Below are positions 59,107-64,000 of a stretch of 64,000 nucleotides of DNA, piece after piece; position 1 is the first letter of the stretch; each line of letters opens with the position of its first letter. The notes below the pieces were generated by a model, which was given only the letters and a program-made list of their open reading frames with translations, was not told the DNA's origin and did no database searches. A program made the position numbers and the translations under genes. The DNA lies in contig NZ_JACYUD010000003.1 of assembly GCF_014841565.1 (NCBI RefSeq), positions 248,001 to 312,000 on the forward strand, in the 5' to 3' direction. Source of the stretch: Rhizobium sp. CFBP 8762 (GTDB lineage Bacteria > Pseudomonadota > Alphaproteobacteria > Rhizobiales > Rhizobiaceae).

Positions 59107-59901
59107 TCAACTGCTGTTCCCGTGTTTTTCTTTTTGGGCCTTATGGTTGGTCAGTTCGGACAGGGCGTTGCCCATCATCGCTGCCAGAGTATCGGCCATG
59201 ACCCTTTGGCCGCTTTCACTGCTGAGAAGGTCGTTTCGGATTTCTATCATGACATTGAGCAGCCCATTTGCTGCTGCGTGAAGCTTCAACGTATGGGTTA
59301 CGCCATCTTGAGGACCGTAGGGTGCGTTGCGCAGGGTCCGGAACGGGCTGTGTTGTGACAGCATGGCATCGGCCAGGCGCGAGTCCGCATCGTGCAGAAT
59401 ACCGAGTTCAACCGTTCGGCGAACACCGTGGTAGACGGGCGTAAAGCTGTGAATAGTCATAAGAACCGGCGGGATTTGTCCCTTCAACCGCTCTTCGATC
59501 AGAGCATGAATGGCACGGTGAAACGGAGTATAGATCTCGTCCACACGCATCTGCCGTTCGATATCCGACAGGGCCGCATTCGCAGGAATGGTGTAGATTT
59601 CACTGACAGATGGCATGGCAGCAGGGCTTTCGGGCGGCCGGTTACAATCATACACCAGCCGGGAAAACCGCTGAAACACAAGGGTCGCATCCAGTGCCTC
59701 GCTCAACAGCCGCGACACCGCCAGCGCACCCGGGTCCCACGCGATGTGACTTTGGAGCGCGTCCGCATCCAGCCCCAGAGTGCCGAGTTGCACCGGGATC
59801 TGCCGCGAGGCATGTTCGCAGACCAGCACAACAGGAGACTTGCCCTCAAGTCGTTCCAGCCCCACCGGCTCGCCGTCCTGTTCCGTCAAAAGGCGCAGCA
59901 A
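59107..59901 (-). CDS. N-formylglutamate amidohydrolase family protein
   Basis: The family (FGase) hydrolyses N-substituted glutamates. The zinc-site segments are VLVCEHASRQIP, SHIAWDPGALAVSRLL, SRLVYDCNRPPESPAAMP and MTIHSFTPVYHG. The TTG start at 59901 has AGGAGGGG ahead (264 residues). Because histidine degradation genes are absent and the neighbours act on glutamylated amines, I suggest it hydrolyses the gamma-glutamyl product (for example gamma-glutamylglycine) to glutamate and an amino acid. That is inference. It is the first gene of the operon, with its promoter in the divergent gap. Confidence 0.88.
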   Translation of the reverse strand: MLRLLTEQDGEPVGLERLEGKSPVVLVCEHASRQIPVQLGTLGLDADALQSHIAWDPGALAVSRLLSEALDATLVFQRFSRLVYDCNRPPESPAAMPSVSEIYTIPANAALSDIERQMRVDEIYTPFHRAIHALIEERLKGQIPPVLMTIHSFTPVYHGVRRTVELGILHDADSRLADAMLSQHSPFRTLRNAPYGPQDGVTHTLKLHAAANGLLNVMIEIRNDLLSSESGQRVMADTLAAMMGNALSELTNHKAQKEKHGNSS

Positions 59902-59929
59902 TTCAGGTCCCCTCCTGTGCTGTCAGGAA

Positions 59930-59963
59930 TGAAGAGAATTCTTCACACAGGCGCCAGTGTCAA
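59930..59963 (-). promoter_or_regulatory. Promoter of the minus-strand operon overlapped by a palindromic operator
   Basis: TTGACA (59958-59963, minus), a 17-base spacer and AATTCT (59935-59940) form a good sigma-70 promoter. TGAAGA-GAAT-TCTTCA (59930-59945) is an inverted repeat across the -10 element, a plausible site for the RpiR-type repressor encoded divergently. Confidence 0.65.
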
Positions 59964-59996
59964 CTGTGAATTGAAATTATCTCTTCAAAATAGCGA

Positions 59997-60026
59997 TTGA
60001 CACTGTTATCAGCCGCGATGTTTAAT
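59997..60026 (+). promoter_or_regulatory. Promoter of the RpiR-family regulator gene
   Basis: TTGACA (59997-60002), an 18-base spacer and TTTAAT (60021-60026), 38 bases before the TTG start. Confidence 0.55.
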
Positions 60027-60063
60027 CGCTGAAAGCCGGCAGAGACCGGCGTGGGGATAAAGC

Positions 60064-60951
60064 TTGGGTAAAGCGGCAAAAACCGTTGCTGATGTCATTG
60101 TCGCCTACCGCGACACGCTGACCCGTGCGGAGAAAAAGCTTGCGGCCATGCTCATGGAAAACTATCCGGTTTCCGGCCTTGGTTCCATCACCACCGTGGC
60201 TGACAATGCAGGCGTTTCAACGCCCACGGTTGCGCGCATGGTGCAGAAACTGGGGTTCAAAGGGTTCCCCGATTTTCAGGCCCGCCTGCATCAGGAACTG
60301 GAGGCAACGCTCAGCAACCCGATTGCAAAGCATGACCGCTGGGTGGCGAATGCCCCCGGTGCCCATGTGCTCAACCGGTTTGCCGATGCACTGAACACCA
60401 ATCTGCGCGACACGTTGGCAGGACTGGACACGCAGGATTTTGACCGCGCCAGCGACCTGATCGCCAATACCGACTGTCGCCTTTATCTCCTCGGCGGGCG
60501 AATTACGCAGGCGCTGGCCGCCTACACGTTCACTCATCTGCAGGTTGTTCGCCCGGACGTAACGCTGATCGGCTCCGGCTCTAGTGCATGGCAGCATTCG
60601 GTGCTCGATATGAAGGCGGGCGATGTTCTGATGCTGTTCGACATTCGCCGCTACGAGCGCGACATGGAGCGGCTTGCCAGCCTAGCCCGCGCGCGTGGTG
60701 TGCAGGTCATTCTGTTGACCGACGAATGGGCTTCTCCTGCCGCCAAGTCGGCAAGCATCGTATTCCGTGTTCAGATCGAGGCACCCTCGGCATGGGATTC
60801 ATCCGTCGTGACGCTTTTTTTATTGGAAGCTTTAATAGAGGCCGCTCAAAGCCGGATGTGGGCGGGCACGCGCGCGCGTATGAAAACACTTGAAAACCTC
60901 TTTGATGATACCCGCCTGTTTCATAAGCCCTTGCAAAACAATAAAAATTGA
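60064..60951 (+). CDS. MurR/RpiR family transcriptional regulator (HTH plus SIS domain)
   Basis: A repressor or activator that senses a small ligand through a SIS domain. The N-terminal HTH spans about residues 5-77 (AAMLMENYPVSGLGSITTVADNAGVSTPTVARMVQKLGFKGFPDFQARL is the recognition region). The SIS domain spans about 115-260, with LYLLGGRITQALAAY and a tail to about 290. The TTG start at 60064 has GGGGATAA before it. It is divergent from the amidohydrolase operon, and the palindrome at 59930 is a likely target. The ABC importer genes follow it, so it may control both sides. The ligand is unknown. Confidence 0.92.
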   Translation: MGKAAKTVADVIVAYRDTLTRAEKKLAAMLMENYPVSGLGSITTVADNAGVSTPTVARMVQKLGFKGFPDFQARLHQELEATLSNPIAKHDRWVANAPGAHVLNRFADALNTNLRDTLAGLDTQDFDRASDLIANTDCRLYLLGGRITQALAAYTFTHLQVVRPDVTLIGSGSSAWQHSVLDMKAGDVLMLFDIRRYERDMERLASLARARGVQVILLTDEWASPAAKSASIVFRVQIEAPSAWDSSVVTLFLLEALIEAAQSRMWAGTRARMKTLENLFDDTRLFHKPLQNNKN

Positions 60952-61032
60952 CTGTCATATAACGTACACAGGATTTGCGTATCAGCCATTTGAACAAACC
61001 CGCTATATCTACAAACCCGAAGGAGAAGAACA

Positions 61033-62148
61033 GTGCTTACCCAAACACGCCGTCTGCTTTCTTTCACCACTGCTCTCGTGCTTGCCACGTCCGCCGCCGC
61101 AACGGCACAGACACAAGCCCAATCCATGGACGAGCTGATTGCAGCCGCCAAGAAGGAAGGCCAGCTCACCACCATCGCCCTGCCCCATAGCTGGTGTGGT
61201 TACGGTGATATCATTGCCGGTTTTAAAGCCAAGTACGGCATTGAGGTAAACGAGTTGAACCCGGATGCCGGCTCCGGCGACGAGATTGAGGCCATCAAGG
61301 CCAACAAGGGTAATTCCGGCCCGCAGGCTCCCGATGTCATCGATGTCGGTCTGTCCTTCGGCCCATCGGCCAAGAAAGACAGCCTGATCCAGCCTTACAA
61401 GGTCTCGACCTGGGATAGCATCCCCGATAGCGCAAAGGATGCCGAAGGCTTCTGGTACGGCGATTATTACGGCGTTCTGTCCTTCATCGTGAACACCGAT
61501 ATCGTCAAGGACGTGCCGAAGGACTGGGCAGATCTGAAGAAATCTGACTACGCCAATTCCGTAGCACTGGCCGGTGATCCCCGTGTGTCCAGCCAGGCCG
61601 TTCAGGCCGTCTACGCAGCCGGTCTCGCTGCTGGCGAAACCGATCCGGTCAAAGCGGGCGAAGCGGGCCTCAAGTTCTTTTCCGAGGTCAACAAGGCAGG
61701 CAACTTCGTGCCGGTCATCGGAAAGTCCGCTTCCATGGCGCAAGGCTCCACGCCGATCATTATCGCGTGGGATTACAACGGTCTGTCCTGGCGCGATAGC
61801 CTGAATGGCAATCCGCCGGTGGAAGTCGTCGTGCCCCAGTCCGGCGTGGTTGCGGGTGTGTATGTGCAGGCCATTTCGGCCTACGCACCGCACCCCAATG
61901 CCGCCAAGCTATGGATGGAATATCTTTACTCCGACGAAGGCCAGATTGGCTACCTCAAGGGCTATTGCCATCCGATCCGCTTCAACGATCTGGTGAAGAA
62001 CGGCAAGGTTCCGCAGGAGATGCTGGACAAGCTTCCGCCTGCTGCCGCCTACGAAGCTGCGAAATTCCCGACGCTGGAAGAACAGGACGCTGGCAAGACA
62101 GAAATCACCACCAAATGGGATAGTGTCGTCGGCACCAACGTTCAATAA
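61033..62148 (+). CDS. ABC transporter periplasmic solute-binding protein
   Basis: It delivers a small organic solute, such as a polyamine or amine, to an inner-membrane importer. A signal peptide covers about 1-27 (LVLATSAAATAQTQA). The two-lobed fold is seen in LTTIALPHSWCGYGDIIAGFKAKYGIEV, APDVIDVGLSFGPSAKK, GFWYGDYYGVLSFIVNTDIVKDVPKDWADL and ALAGDPRVSSQAVQAVYAAGL. It resembles the spermidine/putrescine and iron-type group (family 1). The GTG start has AGGAGAAG in front (371 residues). A hairpin and a repeat separate it from the permeases, as is common where the binding protein must be in excess. Confidence 0.9.
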   Translation: MLTQTRRLLSFTTALVLATSAAATAQTQAQSMDELIAAAKKEGQLTTIALPHSWCGYGDIIAGFKAKYGIEVNELNPDAGSGDEIEAIKANKGNSGPQAPDVIDVGLSFGPSAKKDSLIQPYKVSTWDSIPDSAKDAEGFWYGDYYGVLSFIVNTDIVKDVPKDWADLKKSDYANSVALAGDPRVSSQAVQAVYAAGLAAGETDPVKAGEAGLKFFSEVNKAGNFVPVIGKSASMAQGSTPIIIAWDYNGLSWRDSLNGNPPVEVVVPQSGVVAGVYVQAISAYAPHPNAAKLWMEYLYSDEGQIGYLKGYCHPIRFNDLVKNGKVPQEMLDKLPPAAAYEAAKFPTLEEQDAGKTEITTKWDSVVGTNVQ

Positions 62149-62162
62149 TTAAAGCGCGTCTG

Positions 62163-62189
62163 CCCCTCCGTCACACTGGCGGAGGGGCT
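62163..62189 (+). terminator. Hairpin between the binding-protein and permease genes (possible attenuator)
   Basis: GCCCCTCCG-(9)-CGGAGGGGC is a perfect 9-bp stem 14 bases after the stop. Only TT follows it, so it is more likely a partial terminator or mRNA-stabilising hairpin than a full stop. Confidence 0.55.
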
Positions 62190-62236
62190 TCAAGCATTTC
62201 CAGGCAAAGCGATTTGGCTTTTACGTCTGGACAATG
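62190..62236. repeat. Dispersed palindromic intergenic repeat, copy C
   Basis: GCATTTCCAG pairs with CTGGACAATG, enclosing AAAGC/GGCTTT, where copy A has AAAACG/CGTTTT. It lies between the hairpin at 62163 and the permease gene. Confidence 0.65.
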
Positions 62237-62271
62237 GGTGAACATAACGCCCGAACGGGGACACGAGTTTC

Positions 62272-63207
62272 ATGAGCCAGCCGCCTGTCGCTCCTATCAG
62301 CGGGCCTACCATAAGCGCACCCCCTGGCATTGCTGCCAAGCGGCGCGTGTCCCGCATCAACAGGCGAAACGTGGTCGATTGGCTTGGCATTGCGCCCTTC
62401 ATGCTGTTTGCCCTGATGTTTTTGATCGTACCGACCGTCTATCTGGTCGCGGGCGCGTTTTTGACACCAACGGGTGAGTTTACGCTCCAAAATATTGCCG
62501 ATCTGTTTCAGCCCAGCATTCTTGGCGCCTACTGGATCAGCATCAAGGTCTCGGTCGCCTCATCGCTCGGCGGCGCGCTTATCGGCTTCTTTCTAGCTTG
62601 GGCAATCGTGCTTGGGGGCGTGCCGCCATGGATACGCTCCGGCCTTCTGACATTTTCCGGCGTGGCCTCCAACTTTGCCGGTGTGCCTCTGGCGTTTGCG
62701 TTTCTGGCAACCTTGGGCCGCACCGGTCTGGTTACAGTTTTCCTGCGTGAATGGTTTGGTTTCAATCTCTACGCTACGGGATTCAATCTGCTCAGCTTTC
62801 TGGGACTGACCATCACCTATATGTTCTTCCAGATTCCACTGATGGTGCTGATCCTGACCCCCGCTCTGGACGGGTTGAAAAAGGAATGGCGCGAGGCAGC
62901 ACAGATTTTGGGGGCCAGCAACTGGCAGTATTGGCGCAAGGTTGCCCTGCCCATTTTGTGGCCAAGCCTGCTAGGGACAACCCTTCTTCTGTTTGCAAAT
63001 GCCTTTGGAGCCATCGCTACCGCCTACGCGCTGACGGGAAGCTCGCTGAACATCGTGCCGATTGTTCTTTACGCGCAAATCCGTGGTGATGTGCTGCACA
63101 ATCCCAATCTTGGCTACGCGCTGGCACTGGGCATGATCGTCATTACAGGCCTTTCCAACGTGCTGTATATCTGGCTGCGGATGCGCGCAGAACGGTGGCA
63201 GAAATGA
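62272..63207 (+). CDS. ABC transporter permease (first subunit)
   Basis: Inner-membrane subunit of a binding-protein-dependent importer. The 311 residues begin with a soluble tail of about 40 residues and then six helices. The cytoplasmic EAA loop that meets the ATPase is visible as EWREAAQILGASNWQYWRKVALPILWPSLLG. The PotB/thiamine-type permease family fits best. It overlaps the second permease by 13 bases, and 123 bases with a hairpin and repeat lie upstream. Confidence 0.9.
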   Translation: MSQPPVAPISGPTISAPPGIAAKRRVSRINRRNVVDWLGIAPFMLFALMFLIVPTVYLVAGAFLTPTGEFTLQNIADLFQPSILGAYWISIKVSVASSLGGALIGFFLAWAIVLGGVPPWIRSGLLTFSGVASNFAGVPLAFAFLATLGRTGLVTVFLREWFGFNLYATGFNLLSFLGLTITYMFFQIPLMVLILTPALDGLKKEWREAAQILGASNWQYWRKVALPILWPSLLGTTLLLFANAFGAIATAYALTGSSLNIVPIVLYAQIRGDVLHNPNLGYALALGMIVITGLSNVLYIWLRMRAERWQK

Positions 63208-63992
63208 AGGCGAACCGATTGGGCGCTTGGATCGCCATTGCTATTGGTGCCATTTATTTCGTTGTTCCGCTGATTGGCACGCTGGAATTTTCCCTGCGCA
63301 TGCGGCGCGGCGAATATTCGCTGGATGCCTATCGTTCGGTGTTTGCGGATATTCAGTTTCGCGAAACCTTCGGCTATTCCATGCTGATGGCCGTTGCTAC
63401 CATTATTTTCGGCATGCTGCTGGTGGTGCCGACGGCCTATTGGGTTCGCCTGCGCCTTCCGCAGGTGCGGCCCATCATCGAGTTCATCACGCTCCTGCCG
63501 CTTGTCATACCCGCCATCGTCATCGTGTTCGGCTATCTCCGGCTCTACAATTCCTCGTCCTGGATACCGTTCACCGCCTCGCGTGAAGCGACCAATGCGC
63601 TGCTAATGTTTGCCTATATGACCTTGTCGCTGCCTTATATGTACCGGGCCGTGGACACAGCCATGCGGGCCATCGACGTAGCGACGCTGACCGAGGCGGC
63701 CGAAAGTCTGGGTGCGAAATGGCCGACCATTCTGTTTCGCTGCATCTTTCCCAACGTCATGAGCGGTGTGTTATCGGGTGCCTTCATCACCTTCGCTATT
63801 GTCATGGGAGAGTTCACCATGGCCGCCCTTCTCAACCGCCCCGCTTTCGGCCCCTACCTGCAACTGGTCGGTGCCAACAAAGCCTATGAACCTTCTGCCT
63901 TGGCCGTCATCGCGTTTTCCATTACATGGATCAGCATGGGCCTTATTCAGTTGGTTTCCCGTTTCAATCGCGCAGCAACAGCCAAGGTTTAG
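63195..63992 (+). CDS. ABC transporter permease (second subunit)
   Basis: Second inner-membrane subunit, PotC-like, with six helices in 265 residues. The EAA loop reads LTEAAESLGAKWPTILFRCIFPNVMSGVLSGAFI. It starts within the end of the first permease gene (13-base overlap), so translation is coupled. The stop codon lies 8 bases before the end of the window; the ATPase gene is expected just beyond it. The substrate is presumably the same as for the binding protein at 61033. Confidence 0.9.
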   Translation: MAEMKANRLGAWIAIAIGAIYFVVPLIGTLEFSLRMRRGEYSLDAYRSVFADIQFRETFGYSMLMAVATIIFGMLLVVPTAYWVRLRLPQVRPIIEFITLLPLVIPAIVIVFGYLRLYNSSSWIPFTASREATNALLMFAYMTLSLPYMYRAVDTAMRAIDVATLTEAAESLGAKWPTILFRCIFPNVMSGVLSGAFITFAIVMGEFTMAALLNRPAFGPYLQLVGANKAYEPSALAVIAFSITWISMGLIQLVSRFNRAATAKV

Positions 63993-64000
63993 GGTTCAGA

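Overview
The window is a chromosomal segment of an alphaproteobacterium. It most likely belongs to the Hyphomicrobiales (Rhizobiales), near the Brucella/Ochrobactrum/Phyllobacterium group. The reasons are the gene order mraZ-rsmH-ftsL-ftsI-murE-murF-mraY-murD-ftsW-murG-murC-murB ... ddlB-ftsQ-ftsA-ftsZ-lpxC-bamD-recN-ligA, the 590-residue FtsZ with a long Gln/Pro linker, TTAA-N7-TTAA CtrA-type boxes, an anti-Shine-Dalgarno 'cuckoo'-type sRNA, and the protein sequences. This placement is inference from the sequence alone. No phage, IS element, CRISPR array, rRNA or intact tRNA gene was seen.

Layout. 1-5.8 kb: the 3' part of prmA, an sRNA on the minus strand, an Xaa-Pro aminopeptidase, an azlCD exporter pair and panC-panB. 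5.85-33.9 kb: ligA, recN, bamD, lpxC and the whole division and cell wall (dcw) cluster, almost all on the minus strand. The cluster is interrupted between murB and ddlB by a diguanylate cyclase and an oppositely oriented MHS-family transporter. 34.0-34.8 kb: the mraZ control region, with four TGGGN repeats at exact 10-bp spacing and a CtrA-like site, then RNase P RNA. 34.9-41.8 kb: a FAD oxidase, two SLT transglycosylases, an amidase coupled to a TerB-DnaJ protein, PPi-dependent phosphofructokinase and a GH25 lysozyme lipoprotein. 42-46 kb: a 25-residue membrane peptide, metF, an ArsR-methyltransferase fusion behind a 20-bp perfect palindrome, and ettA. 46.1-53.5 kb: an RNase T2 homologue lacking expected catalytic residues, a lipase-like hydrolase, a DMT transporter, a DUF442-type phosphatase-like protein, an L,D-transpeptidase with a perfect CtrA-type box, a PuuB-like oxidase and an unassigned protein.

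53.5-64 kb looks like a catabolic locus. A minus-strand operon encodes an N-formylglutamate-amidohydrolase-like enzyme, an ethanolamine-type permease, a gamma-glutamyl-amine synthetase of the glutamine synthetase family, an aldehyde dehydrogenase and an iron-type alcohol dehydrogenase. Divergent from it are an RpiR-family regulator and an ABC importer (binding protein and two permeases; the ATPase is presumably past the window edge). The combination suggests breakdown of an amino-alcohol such as ethanolamine through gamma-glutamylated intermediates, which is the most interesting metabolic proposal here.

Cell envelope growth is the theme of the rest. Precursor synthesis (mur genes, ddlB, mraY, murG), septal machinery (fts genes), outer membrane biogenesis (lpxC, bamD) and wall remodelling (SLT, amidase, GH25, L,D-transpeptidase) lie within 41 kb, and CtrA-like boxes sit before mraZ, ddlB-ftsQAZ, lpxC and the transpeptidase. 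A dispersed palindromic repeat with compensatory arm changes occurs four times between genes.
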